DNA of 64,000 nucleotides, from the NCBI RefSeq assembly GCF_005887615.1, contig NZ_VANS01000006.1, positions 54,842 through 118,841 on the forward strand, read 5' to 3'. A model generated the notes under the pieces. The model saw only the letters and a list, made by a program, of their open reading frames with translations, was not told the origin of the DNA and did not search any database. Shown here one piece after another: positions 10,215 through 18,965 of the stretch. Source of the stretch: Sulfitobacter sabulilitoris (lineage in GTDB: Bacteria; Pseudomonadota; Alphaproteobacteria; Rhodobacterales; Rhodobacteraceae). Position 1 is the stretch's first letter, and each line of letters begins with the position of its first letter. Position numbers and translations under genes: made by a program.

Positions 10215-10227
10215 CCTCCGGCGGAGG
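10215..10227 (-). other. CCTCC/GGAGG mini-hairpin in spacer
   Basis: In the 137-base gap between the SDR and the peptidase, CCTCC (10215-10219) pairs with GGAGG (10223-10227) over a three-base loop and is followed by TATTTGG. From memory, similar short elements are frequent in roseobacter intergenic DNA. It is a weak terminator candidate or a dispersed element. Confidence 0.35.
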
Positions 10228-10300
10228 TATTTGGAGCCAAATGAAACATCTCAGATCCCTGGTGCGATCGTGGCGATGGCCTGATTTCCGGCAGCGGGCA

Positions 10301-11047
10301 TCATATGCACCGGCCTCCGTCAACTTCAAGGGCGACGCCGGTGATCATGCTGGCCTCGTCAGAGCACAGGAACAAGGCCGCATTGCCCATGTCCTCGGGT
10401 TGGGAAAACCGGCCCAGGGGGATGGTGGAGAGGAATTTGGCGCGCATTTCCGGCGTGTCCTCGCCCATGAAGGATTTCAAAAGAGGTGTCTCGCCCGCGA
10501 CAGGGTTGAGCGCGTTGACGCGCACGCCGGAGGGGGCCAGTTCCACGGCCATCGCCTTGGTCGCCGTGATCATCCAGCCCTTGGAGGCGTTGTACCAATT
10601 GAGCCGGGGACGGGGGGAGACGCCGGCGGTCGATGCCACGTTGAGGATCGCCCCCGCGCCGCGGGATTTCATGTGCGGCACCAGCGCACGGGCGGTGAGA
10701 TAGACGGATTTCATGTTCACCGCCACGACACGGTCAAAGTCATCCTCGCTGACGTCTTCCATCATCGCGGGCAAATGCGTGATGCCCGCGTTATTGATGA
10801 GGATATCGACGTGGTCCCAGGTCTCGAGCGCGGTTCTGGCCATCGTGTTGATCGACGCACCGTTGGAGACGTCGACCTGATGCGACATGGCATGGTCGCC
10901 CATCTGTGACGCAAGATCCGCGGCGCCGTCGCCGTTCAGGTCCGCGATCATCACGCGCGCGCCCTCGGACAGGAACCTGCGCACGATGCCCGCCCCGAAG
11001 CCGGAGGCGCCTCCGGTGACAATTGCGGTTTTTCCGGTCAGTCGCAT
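10301..11047 (-). CDS. Short-chain dehydrogenase/reductase
   Basis: 248 residues, classical SDR. The NAD(P)-binding motif TGGASGFGAG lies at 11-20, NNAG at 85-88, and the catalytic Ser139, Tyr152 and Lys156 are all present. Asp36 after the second strand (MIADLN) favours NAD(H). Downstream of the aldehyde dehydrogenase by 12 bases on the same strand, it probably shares its transcript. An alcohol oxidised here could pass as aldehyde to the dehydrogenase, but the substrate is not evident. Confidence 0.9.
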   Translation of the reverse strand: MRLTGKTAIVTGGASGFGAGIVRRFLSEGARVMIADLNGDGAADLASQMGDHAMSHQVDVSNGASINTMARTALETWDHVDILINNAGITHLPAMMEDVSEDDFDRVVAVNMKSVYLTARALVPHMKSRGAGAILNVASTAGVSPRPRLNWYNASKGWMITATKAMAVELAPSGVRVNALNPVAGETPLLKSFMGEDTPEMRAKFLSTIPLGRFSQPEDMGNAALFLCSDEASMITGVALEVDGGRCI

Positions 11048-11059
11048 GACGTGTCCTTT

Positions 11060-12517
11060 CTATCCGTGATAAGCGGCAACGGTTTTCAGGGTTGAAAAGC
11101 CGTAGAGCGCCTCGAACCCTTTTTCACGACCGTGCCCCGATTTTCCGACACCGCCGAAGGGTAGTTCGACCCCACCGCCGGCGCCGTAGTTGTTGATGAA
11201 CACCTGACCGGATTTCAACGCCTTTGCCAAGCGCATCTGGCGTGCGCCGTTCGCGGTCCAGATGCTTGCGACAAGCCCGTAGTCGGTGCCGTTGGCGATC
11301 GCGACGGCATCGTCCTCGGTGTCGAAGGGGATGATCACCTGAACCGGGCCGAAAATTTCGTCGCGTGCCAGCGCGTGATCCGGCGGCACATCGGCAAAGA
11401 GCGTCGGGCGCACGTAGGATCCGGTTTCGGGCGCATCGATCAAGGTGCCCTGGCCGACGATTGTCAGGTCCATCCCGCGCGCAATGAACCCTTCGACGAT
11501 GTGTTTTTGCCGGTCGGAGATCAGCGGGCCAACACGACGATCCTGCAAGGCGGGGCCCACGCTGAGCGCGTCATATTCCTTGGCCATACGGTCACGTACT
11601 GTGGCGTAGACGCCGCGCTGCACCAGAATGCGTGATGAGGCCGAGCAGGTCTGGCCGGCGTTCTGGATGCCGGCATTCACGAGAAAGGGCAGCGCCGCAT
11701 CGAGATCGGCATCGTCGAATACGAGCTGGGGCGACTTGCCGCCAAGTTCAAGCGTCACGGGCACCACGTTGCGCCCCGCCGCCTGCTGGATCAACGCGCC
11801 GGTCCTGACCGAGCCGGTAAAGCTGATGTGCTGCACCTCGGCGTGACCCGACAGTGCCGCACCTGCTTCGGCACCCAGACCCGGCACCACGTTGAGGGCG
11901 CCCGGCGGCAGCCCCGCCTCCAGACAGATATTGGCAAAGGCCAGCGCCGTGAGGCAGGCTTCCTCGGCCGGTTTGAGAACGCAGGCGTTGCCCATCGCGA
12001 GCGCCGCCCCGACGGACCGGCCGATGATCTGCATCGGATAGTTCCAGGGGACGATGTGGCCGGTCACACCGTGCGGTTCGCGCAGGGTATAGACGGTGTA
12101 GCCATCCAGGTATGGAAGAGTTTCCCCATGCACCTTGTCCGCCGCGCCCCCGTAGAATTCCATGTAGCGCGCCAGCGCAATGGCATCGGCGCGGGCCTGA
12201 CCGAGGGGCTTGCCGACGTCCATGGCCTCAAGCAGTGCCAGGTCTTCGACGCGCTCGAGCACCAACTGGCCTATGCGCGTCAGGATCCGGCCCCGTTCCA
12301 ACGCCGAACGTTGACCCCACAGCCCGCCGAGCGCCATTTGCGCCGCCGTGACCGCGCCATTGATATCGTCGATGCCGCCGCGCGCGATACGTACCAGTTC
12401 TGACCCGTCGGAGGGGTTGGTGAGCGGCAGCGTGTCGCCGCTTGCCGGCTCGACCCAGGTGCCGCCGATCAGGCAACGGTCGGTGTCGAACCAAAGAACG
12501 TCTTGGATGTCAGGCAT
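11060..12517 (-). CDS. NAD(P)-dependent aldehyde dehydrogenase
   Basis: 485 residues, full-length ALDH superfamily. The general base Glu257 (TLELGGKSP) and catalytic Cys291 (QNAGQTCSASSR) are in place, with the cofactor-site IVPWNYP at 165-171. It resembles betaine-aldehyde or gamma-aminobutyraldehyde dehydrogenases in overall pattern, but that specificity is not certain. Its start overlaps the end of the ABC ATPase gene by 8 bases, so importer, aldehyde dehydrogenase and SDR form one minus-strand operon: uptake followed by oxidation of an alcohol or aldehyde. Confidence 0.93.
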   Translation of the reverse strand: MPDIQDVLWFDTDRCLIGGTWVEPASGDTLPLTNPSDGSELVRIARGGIDDINGAVTAAQMALGGLWGQRSALERGRILTRIGQLVLERVEDLALLEAMDVGKPLGQARADAIALARYMEFYGGAADKVHGETLPYLDGYTVYTLREPHGVTGHIVPWNYPMQIIGRSVGAALAMGNACVLKPAEEACLTALAFANICLEAGLPPGALNVVPGLGAEAGAALSGHAEVQHISFTGSVRTGALIQQAAGRNVVPVTLELGGKSPQLVFDDADLDAALPFLVNAGIQNAGQTCSASSRILVQRGVYATVRDRMAKEYDALSVGPALQDRRVGPLISDRQKHIVEGFIARGMDLTIVGQGTLIDAPETGSYVRPTLFADVPPDHALARDEIFGPVQVIIPFDTEDDAVAIANGTDYGLVASIWTANGARQMRLAKALKSGQVFINNYGAGGGVELPFGGVGKSGHGREKGFEALYGFSTLKTVAAYHG

Positions 12518-14123
12518 GTGTATCGCTCCGTCTCAAGGCCGCCAGATCGGGAAGTTGCGGCACAGCGTCGATCAGGGTCTTGGTGTAGGGGTGCCGGGGG
12601 GCGGAAAACACGGTTTCGGTCGGTCCGTCCTCGACGATCTTGCCGTCGCGCATCACCAGCACGCGGTCTGTGACACTGCGCACGACGCTTAGGTCGTGGC
12701 TGATGAAAAGATACGTCAGGTCATACTCGCGGCACAGATCCGCCAGAAGATCGAGAATTTGCGCGCGCACGGACACATCCAGCGCGCTGACCGCCTCGTC
12801 CAGCACGATAAGATCGGGCCGGATGATCAGCGCGCGCGCAATCGCGATACGCTGACGCTGGCCACCGGAAAATTCGTGGATGTATTTGTGCGCGTCGTCC
12901 GGCGACAGGCCGACGGCGCGCAGGGCCTCGGCGATCGCGTCGCGCCGCGCGGATTTTCGCGGCGGGTCGGTCAAAAGGTGAAACGGCTCGGTAATCAAAC
13001 GCTCGACCCGGTGGCGGGGGTTGAAGCTGCCGAAGGGATCCTGAAACACCACCTGCATCCGGCGGCGCACCGCAAGGTTGGGTCGCGTGCCAGAAAAAAC
13101 CGGATCGCCGCCCAGCGTGATGGATCCCTCCTGTACCGGCTCCAGCCCGAGAATGGCGCGGGTCAGGGTCGATTTCCCACACCCCGATTCCCCGACGAGG
13201 CCCAGCCGTTCGCCGCGCTGCAGGGTAAAGCTGACGTCATCGACCGCGCGGAACGTGCCCGGCGCCCCGAAGACGCGGCTGCGCGGCAACCGGTAATCGC
13301 GGCTGACATGGCTGACCTCGAGCAGCGGTTCGGGCGCCGGGGCAGGGGGCAGGTTGACACGATGGGAAGACGCCGCAAACAGCATCCGGGTGTAGGGGTG
13401 CTGCATCCCGGTCAGCAGCGCGCCGGTGGGGGCCTGTTCGACGATGCCGCCATTTTGCATGACCACGATCCGGTCCGCCATATCCGCCACCACGGCCAGG
13501 TCATGGGTGATCATCAAGAGCCCCATGTCGAAATCGCGCGCCAGATCCCGAAGCAGGTCGAGGATCTGTGCCTGGGTCGTCACATCCAGTGCCGTGGTCG
13601 GTTCATCGGCGATCAGCAATCTGGGGTGGCGCGCAATGGCCATTGCAATGACGACACGCTGGCGCTGTCCGCCAGAAAGCTCGTGCGGATAGCGCGAGAG
13701 CGGAAACCGGTCGGTGGGCAGACCCACGCGGGCCAGCATGTCGCGCGCCTGATCCTCGGCCTTGGCGGCGGTGGTGCGATCGTGGATCAGGATAGTCTCT
13801 GCCACCTGTGCGCCGATCGTCTGGACCGGGTTCAGCGCGGTCATCGGTTCCTGGAACACCATGCCGATGTCGTTGCCGCGGATCCCGCACATGGCGCGTT
13901 CTGAAGTGGCAAGCAAATCACGGTCGCCCAGCATGATGCGCCCCGTGGTCCGGGCGCCCTTGGGCAAAAGCCCCATTACGGCCATCGCTGTCATCGACTT
14001 GCCCGACCCGCTTTCGCCGGTGATCGCGACGATTTCGCCCTTGGTGACGCTCAGGCTGACATCCTGCAACACCGGAAAACCGTGGATCGCCAGTGACAGG
14101 GTCTGAATGTCCAAAAGGGTCAT
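12510..14123 (-). CDS. Dipeptide/opine-type ABC transporter, fused double ATPase
   Basis: 537 residues from [20 protein letters not shown]; an upstream in-frame start (14213) lies inside the permease gene and is not used. Two complete ATPase domains occur in tandem: GESGSGKS with Q-loop and LSGGQRQR in the first half, and GESGCGKS with FSGGQRQR in the second, as in fused DppD-DppF proteins such as YejF. It energises the two permeases, whose stop overlaps its start by four bases. The C-terminal end overlaps the aldehyde dehydrogenase start. Confidence 0.94.
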   Translation of the reverse strand: MTLLDIQTLSLAIHGFPVLQDVSLSVTKGEIVAITGESGSGKSMTAMAVMGLLPKGARTTGRIMLGDRDLLATSERAMCGIRGNDIGMVFQEPMTALNPVQTIGAQVAETILIHDRTTAAKAEDQARDMLARVGLPTDRFPLSRYPHELSGGQRQRVVIAMAIARHPRLLIADEPTTALDVTTQAQILDLLRDLARDFDMGLLMITHDLAVVADMADRIVVMQNGGIVEQAPTGALLTGMQHPYTRMLFAASSHRVNLPPAPAPEPLLEVSHVSRDYRLPRSRVFGAPGTFRAVDDVSFTLQRGERLGLVGESGCGKSTLTRAILGLEPVQEGSITLGGDPVFSGTRPNLAVRRRMQVVFQDPFGSFNPRHRVERLITEPFHLLTDPPRKSARRDAIAEALRAVGLSPDDAHKYIHEFSGGQRQRIAIARALIIRPDLIVLDEAVSALDVSVRAQILDLLADLCREYDLTYLFISHDLSVVRSVTDRVLVMRDGKIVEDGPTETVFSAPRHPYTKTLIDAVPQLPDLAALRRSDTHA

Positions 14124-14935
14124 ACGCGGGCCACGCGCAGCCGTGGATCGAGGTAGTCGCGCAATCCGTCGCCCAGGAGATTGAGCCCCAGCACCGTCAC
14201 GATGATCGCGCAACCGGGGATCAGGGCCATGTGGGGGGCAATGCTGACCAGGGTCTGTGCATCGGCCAGCATCCGGCCCCAGCTTGGCGTCGGCGGCTGC
14301 GCGCCAAGACCGACATAGCTCAGCCCCGCTTCGGCCAGGATGCCGAGGCTGAACTGGATCGTGCCCTGGACGATCAGCAGGTTCATCACGTTGGGCAGGA
14401 TATGTTCAGCCGAGATCCGCATTGCGGATTTGCCCGCCACACGGGCCGCCATGATGAATTCGCGCTCCCACAGCGACAGTGCCGCGCCGCGGGTGATGCG
14501 GGCAAAGACCGGCACGTTGAAGATGCCGATGGCGATGATCGCGTTGACCGCGCCCGCGCCAAAGACCGCCGTGATCAAAATCGCGATGACGATTGCCGGA
14601 AAGGCAAAGATCAGGTCGTTGCCGCGCATGATCAGTTCATCCAGCAGCGATCCCTTGCGTGCCGCCGCCCAAAGGCCCAGCGGCACACCCAGCCCCATGC
14701 CGATGCTGACCGCCACCAACGCCACGGCAATCGACGTGCGCGCGCCGACCATGACCATGCTCAGGATGTCGCGGCCGAAATGGTCGGTTCCCAGCAGATG
14801 CGTCGCGCCGGGCGTCTGCAGTTTGGCGGGGATGTTCAGGGCGGCATGATCGAACGGCGTCCAGACGAACGACATCGCCGCGGCCAACACCACGATCGCC
14901 GACAGGGCGGCCCCGATGATCAGATTTCGCTTCAT
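14120..14935 (-). CDS. Peptide-type ABC transporter permease (DppC-like)
   Basis: 271 residues starting MKRNLIIGAALSAIVVLAAA, with an N-terminal membrane segment, LGTDHFGRDILSMVMVGART typical of DppC/OppC, and the EAA-loop region around ARVAGKSAMRISAEHILPNV. About six membrane helices. Its start overlaps the preceding permease stop by ATGA (14932-14935) and its stop overlaps the ATPase start, so subunits are made in fixed ratio. A longer open frame continues upstream, but that part is a shadow of the first permease. Confidence 0.93.
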   Translation of the reverse strand: MKRNLIIGAALSAIVVLAAAMSFVWTPFDHAALNIPAKLQTPGATHLLGTDHFGRDILSMVMVGARTSIAVALVAVSIGMGLGVPLGLWAAARKGSLLDELIMRGNDLIFAFPAIVIAILITAVFGAGAVNAIIAIGIFNVPVFARITRGAALSLWEREFIMAARVAGKSAMRISAEHILPNVMNLLIVQGTIQFSLGILAEAGLSYVGLGAQPPTPSWGRMLADAQTLVSIAPHMALIPGCAIIVTVLGLNLLGDGLRDYLDPRLRVARV

Positions 14936-15879
14936 GTGCGCGACCGCAAGCGCGGATCTACGGCGGCATAGGCCAGATCGACCGCGAAATTGACCACGAT
15001 CACCGCGAACACCAGCAACATCACCACCGATTCCACCACGATCAGATCCCGCGCCGAGATCGATTGAAACACCAGCCGCCCCAGGCCGGGCAGATAGAAC
15101 ACCTGTTCGATGATGATCCCTCCGGCCAGCAGAAAGGAGAATTGCAGTCCGATGATGGTCAGGACCGGGATCAGCGCATTGCGCAGCCCGTGCCGCCACA
15201 GCGTTTGCCGCGCCGAAAGCCCCTTGGCCCGCGCGGTGCGCATGTAATCTTCTCCCAGCACATCCAGCAGCGCCGAGCGCATGACCCGTGCCAGGATCGC
15301 CGCCTGCGGCAAGGCCAGTGAAATCGCAGGCAGGGTCAGCGAATGAAGACCGGCCCAAAGCCCCTTGTCCCAACCGGCAAAGCCCCCGGCGGAAAACCAT
15401 CGCAGGTTGATGGCGAACACCAGAACCAGCATCATCGCGAACCAGAAGTTCGGAATGGCGATACCAAGCTGCGTGGCGCCCATCACTCCGATGTCCCCCG
15501 CCTGTCCCCGGCGCGACGCCGCGAATATCCCGGCGGGAAAGGCAATGAGCGTGCTCAGGGTCAGCGCATAGAGCGCCAGGGGCAAGGACACCCAAAGCCG
15601 CGCCGCGATCATTTCCGTGACCGGAGTGCGGTAGGTGTAGGACATTCCGAAATCCCCCGACGCCATCCCGCCGACCCATGACAGATAGCGTTGCCACTTG
15701 GGCACATCGAGCCCCAGTTCGGCCCGCAGCGCGGCAACGGTTTCGGGTTGCGCGTTCAGTCCCAGCATAAAGGAGGCCGGATCGCCGGGGGCCACCTCGA
15801 TAACGACGAAAATGACCAGCGACGCAATCGCGAGGCTGATGAACAGGGACAGCAGACGTTTGAGCGAATAGCGCAGCAT
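14932..15879 (-). CDS. Peptide-type ABC transporter permease (DppB-like)
   Basis: 315 residues from MLRYSLKRLLSLFISLAIAS; an ATG 30 bases upstream (15909) is possible but adds residues atypical for the family. The features VAPGDPASFMLG after the first membrane helix, ARAKGLSARQTLWRHGLRNA (EAA loop) and VEQVFYLPGLG-like segment IIIEQVFYLPGLGRL mark a DppB-type subunit. It is the first gene of the importer operon, divergent from the HDAC-like gene, so promoters should lie in 15880-15962. The matching binding protein is likely the gene at 17477-18961. Confidence 0.93.
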   Translation of the reverse strand: MLRYSLKRLLSLFISLAIASLVIFVVIEVAPGDPASFMLGLNAQPETVAALRAELGLDVPKWQRYLSWVGGMASGDFGMSYTYRTPVTEMIAARLWVSLPLALYALTLSTLIAFPAGIFAASRRGQAGDIGVMGATQLGIAIPNFWFAMMLVLVFAINLRWFSAGGFAGWDKGLWAGLHSLTLPAISLALPQAAILARVMRSALLDVLGEDYMRTARAKGLSARQTLWRHGLRNALIPVLTIIGLQFSFLLAGGIIIEQVFYLPGLGRLVFQSISARDLIVVESVVMLLVFAVIVVNFAVDLAYAAVDPRLRSRT

Positions 15880-15962
15880 TGCGCAAAGGTTAGGCCGCGT
15901 GCGCGCCATGGTCCAGCATGGTTTGTCTTGGACGATTGCGTTATGCGCATTATCTCACTGGA

Positions 15963-17105
15963 ATGTTGACGCGCCCGCTTTTCATCGGTTCCGAAATCTT
16001 TCGCGGCTCGAGCTATGGGCGCTGGCATCCGTTGCGCGTGCCCAGGGTCTCGACGGTGATGGACCTTGCCCGCGCCTTGGACTGGTTGCCGGCGGAGGCC
16101 TTTCTGACGGCGCCGCGGGCCAAACCCAAGGCCCTGCACATCTGGCATGACCCCGATTATATCGCCGCCCTGCAAAGGGTCGAGGAGACGCAGCACGCCA
16201 CACCCGACGATACCGCGCGGTATGACATCGGGAGCGTGACAAACCCGGTGTTTCCGGAGATTTTCCGGCGTCCTGCCACGGCCGCGGGCGGATCGCTTCT
16301 GGCGGGGGAACTGCTTGCGCGGGGTGGCGTGATCTATAATCCCGCAGGCGGCACGCATCACGGAATGCGGGGGCGGGCAAATGGGTTTTGCTATCTGAAT
16401 GATCCGGTCCTGGCGATGCTGTCGCTGCGCCATCACGGGGTCCGCAGGATCGCCTATGTCGATATCGATGCGCATCACTGCGATGGTGTGGCGACCGGGT
16501 TTCACGGCGATCGCGATTGCTTGATGATCTCTGTGCACGAAGAACGGCTTTGGCCGCGCACCGGTCCGATCGACGACGATGCGGGTGGATCGGCAGTCAA
16601 CCTGCCGGTGCCGCGCGGGCTGAATGACAGCGAAATGGCGCTGATCCGCGATGACCTGATCCTGCCGAAGGTGCGCGCCTTTCGGCCCGATGCGATCGTT
16701 TTTCTGTGCGGCGCCGACGGGGTGGAGGAAGACCCGTTGGCGCACCTGAGCCTGAGCAACAATGCGCATTGGGCGCTGCTGCGCGCCCTGATGGGGCTGG
16801 CGCCCCGGCTGCTGGTTCTCGGGGGCGGCGGCTATAACCCGTGGTCGGTCGGGCGGCTTTGGACCGGGGTCTGGGGAACGCTGACGGGCCAGCATGTGCC
16901 CGACCGCCTGCCGCCGCGCGCCGAAGCGGTTCTGCGCGGTCTTCGGTTCGATGGAAACAGGCGGGGCAAGAACCCGCCGGAGCACTGGTTCACCACCCTG
17001 CGCGATGCCCCTCGGGACGGTCCGGTGCGCGACGAGGTCAAACGCCGGGTTCACCGGTTGCAGCGGCGGGCGCCTTACCCGCCAGCCGCGGCCAGGATGT
17101 CTTGA
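15963..17105 (+). CDS. HDAC/AcuC/AphA-family amidohydrolase
   Basis: 380 residues from MLTRPLFIGSEIFRGSSYGR; an upstream start at 15918 is possible. The arginase/deacetylase fold is shown by GGTHHGM with His132-His133, the zinc motif DIDAHHCDG with Asp169 and His171, GADGVEEDP, and a final GGGGYNPWSVGRLW. Bacterial members remove acetyl groups from lysine (AcuC), polyamines or other amides. Placed between a peptide-type permease operon and its binding protein and near an M20 deacylase, it may act on an imported N-acyl compound; this is inference. The last 31 bases overlap the convergent DUF1294 gene. Confidence 0.9.
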   Translation: MLTRPLFIGSEIFRGSSYGRWHPLRVPRVSTVMDLARALDWLPAEAFLTAPRAKPKALHIWHDPDYIAALQRVEETQHATPDDTARYDIGSVTNPVFPEIFRRPATAAGGSLLAGELLARGGVIYNPAGGTHHGMRGRANGFCYLNDPVLAMLSLRHHGVRRIAYVDIDAHHCDGVATGFHGDRDCLMISVHEERLWPRTGPIDDDAGGSAVNLPVPRGLNDSEMALIRDDLILPKVRAFRPDAIVFLCGADGVEEDPLAHLSLSNNAHWALLRALMGLAPRLLVLGGGGYNPWSVGRLWTGVWGTLTGQHVPDRLPPRAEAVLRGLRFDGNRRGKNPPEHWFTTLRDAPRDGPVRDEVKRRVHRLQRRAPYPPAAARMS

Positions 17106-17395
17106 ACGGCGTCTCGGACGGCTGGCACCCAAAGGGCGATACCGCAGAGGGCCTGCACCCCGATGATGGTATTCAGCCGCCGCCCAAAGGGTTGCTTGCG
17201 GGTTTTGTGGCGCAGCCGCTTTTGCGCCAGCTTTGCCCCGGGCGAACCGCCCATCATCGATACCAACAGCAAGGTCTGCTCGGAGACGCGCCAGAGCCCA
17301 TGCACCGAGCGGTGTTTGTCCCAGGCGAACACCAGATAGGCCGTGGCGTTGATCGTCAGCATGTAGATGACCGCGACCCCAAGCGCACCGCTCAT
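17075..17395 (-). CDS. DUF1294 small membrane protein
   Basis: 106 residues with three hydrophobic segments (about 5-24, 38-50 and 77-94) and the DUF1294 signature AYLVFAWDKHRSVHG and GGSPGAKLAQKRLRHKTRK. Function is unknown in this family. AGGAAAGG precedes the start. It converges on and overlaps the 3' end of the HDAC-like gene by 31 bases. Confidence 0.85.
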   Translation of the reverse strand: MSGALGVAVIYMLTINATAYLVFAWDKHRSVHGLWRVSEQTLLLVSMMGGSPGAKLAQKRLRHKTRKQPFGRRLNTIIGVQALCGIALWVPAVRDAVQDILAAAGG

Positions 17396-17426
17396 ACGAT
17401 TACCTTTCCTGTTGCGCTGTGGTCAT

Positions 17427-17463
17427 AAAAAAGGCCCCGCAATCGCAGGGCCTTTCGGTGTTT
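17427..17463 (-). terminator. Intrinsic terminator of the 17477-18961 gene
   Basis: AAAGGCCC (17430-17437) and GGGCCTTT (17448-17455) form a G/C-rich stem with a 10-base loop. On the minus strand it is followed by a run of six T, the classical form, and it lies 22 bases past the binding-protein stop. Confidence 0.85.
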
Positions 17464-17476
17464 TTCCGGCGGTCGC

Positions 17477-18961
17477 CTATTCCGCCCAGCTGACTGCGGT
17501 CAGGTCGGTGGCCTGGGTGGGCGCATTGGCCCATAGCCCCTGAACACCCGCCTTGGCGACGGAGAGCGCGGCAAGCTGGAACAGGTAGCCGTTGACGTAA
17601 TCCGCCGAGATCATCTTTTGCGCATCGCCGAGAAGCTGAGTGCGCATGTCGGGGTCCGTCGTGCTGTTAAGCTTGGCGATCAAGGCCTGGAAGCGCGGAT
17701 TGTCATACTGAAAGTAATAGTCAGGGTTGGCGTAGATCCCGATGTCCATCGGCTCTGTGTGACTGACGATGGTCAGGCCGAAATCCTTGCCCTTGAACAC
17801 CTGTTCCAGCCATTGCGCCCATTCGACGTTGATGATCTGGGCGGTGATGCCGACCTCGGCCAGCTGGGCCGCGATGATTTCGCCGCCGCGCCGCGCATAG
17901 GACGGGGGCGGAAGGTACAGGGTCGTCTCGAACCCGTCGGGCAGGCCCGCGTCCTCAAGCAGCAGCTTGGATTCCGCCGGGTCATATCTGCTGGTCGAGG
18001 TCAGATCGACATAGGCCGGGTTGTGTGGCGCGAAATGCGTGCCAATGGGCGTTCCATAGCCGAACATCGCCCCGTCGATGATCGCCTGCCGGTCGATGGC
18101 ATGCGTTACCGCCTGCCGCACCAGCGCATTGTCGAAGGGCGGCATCTTGTTGTTCATCGCCAAGATCGTCTCGCCTTCGGTCGAGCCGACAAGCACCTGG
18201 AACCTGGGATCTGCTTCGAACTGCGGCAGGTTTTCCGGCGCGGGGAAACCGGTGAATACGTCCACGTCCTCGGCCATCATCGCGGCAAAGGCGGCCGTGG
18301 GGTCAGAGATGAATTTGAAGGTCGCACGATCCAGAATTGCCGGTGTGCCCCAATAGTCAGGGTTCTTCTCGATCTCGATCTTGTCGCCCTGCGTCCATTC
18401 AACGAACTTGAACGCGCCGGTGCCGACGGGCATCTGCTTGATAGTCTCGATGCTTTCGGGCGCGACGATCACCGCGTCGCCCCAGGCCAGGTTGAACAGC
18501 ATGTTGCCGTTGGGTTCCGACAGGGTGATCCTGACCGTCAGCGGATCGACGACCTCGACCGAGGAAATCGCGGCATAAAGCGCCTTTTGCGCGTTGGCGC
18601 TGTCCTCTGCACCGATCCGGTCGAGGGAAAATTTCACGTCCTCCGCGTCCATCGTGGTTCCGTCGTGAAAGGTCACGCCGTCGTGGAGCTTGAAGGTGTA
18701 GGTCAGACCATCGTCCGAAATCTCCCAGGATTCGGCGAGGCCGGGCACGACCGATCCGTCGGCCATGAATCGCGTCAGCCCTTCGAAGACGTTGGAGTAC
18801 AGCACGGAATCGATGGCACCCGCGGCGGCGCTGGTGGGGTCGAGGTGCGGCGGCTCAAGCTGCATCGCGACCACGATATCGGTCTTGGCCTGCGCCGCGC
18901 CGAGCGTGGCCATCAAGGCCAGCGCGCTGGACGCAGCCAGCCGGGTGAAGAGGTTTGTCAT
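17477..18961 (-). CDS. ABC transporter substrate-binding protein, peptide/opine family 5
   Basis: 494 residues. A signal peptide is clear (MTNLFTRLAASSALALMATL, cleavage after AQA about residue 25), so it is periplasmic. The SBP family 5 signature is present (LAESWEISDDGLTYTFKLHDGVTFHDGT). The ATG at 18961 is chosen over the GTG three bases earlier, with AGGGAG upstream. It starts four bases after the M20 deacylase stop, so the two are cotranscribed. It is the only family 5 binding protein near the 12-16 kb permease/ATPase genes and is probably their partner, although separated from them. Confidence 0.93.
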   Translation of the reverse strand: MTNLFTRLAASSALALMATLGAAQAKTDIVVAMQLEPPHLDPTSAAAGAIDSVLYSNVFEGLTRFMADGSVVPGLAESWEISDDGLTYTFKLHDGVTFHDGTTMDAEDVKFSLDRIGAEDSANAQKALYAAISSVEVVDPLTVRITLSEPNGNMLFNLAWGDAVIVAPESIETIKQMPVGTGAFKFVEWTQGDKIEIEKNPDYWGTPAILDRATFKFISDPTAAFAAMMAEDVDVFTGFPAPENLPQFEADPRFQVLVGSTEGETILAMNNKMPPFDNALVRQAVTHAIDRQAIIDGAMFGYGTPIGTHFAPHNPAYVDLTSTSRYDPAESKLLLEDAGLPDGFETTLYLPPPSYARRGGEIIAAQLAEVGITAQIINVEWAQWLEQVFKGKDFGLTIVSHTEPMDIGIYANPDYYFQYDNPRFQALIAKLNSTTDPDMRTQLLGDAQKMISADYVNGYLFQLAALSVAKAGVQGLWANAPTQATDLTAVSWAE

Positions 18962-18965
18962 CACG

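Noticed and set aside
14120..15886. Long minus-strand open frame across both permeases
   Set aside because: Only 14120-14935 has permease character; the rest is an out-of-frame shadow of the DppB-like gene, which has its own good frame and ATGA coupling.
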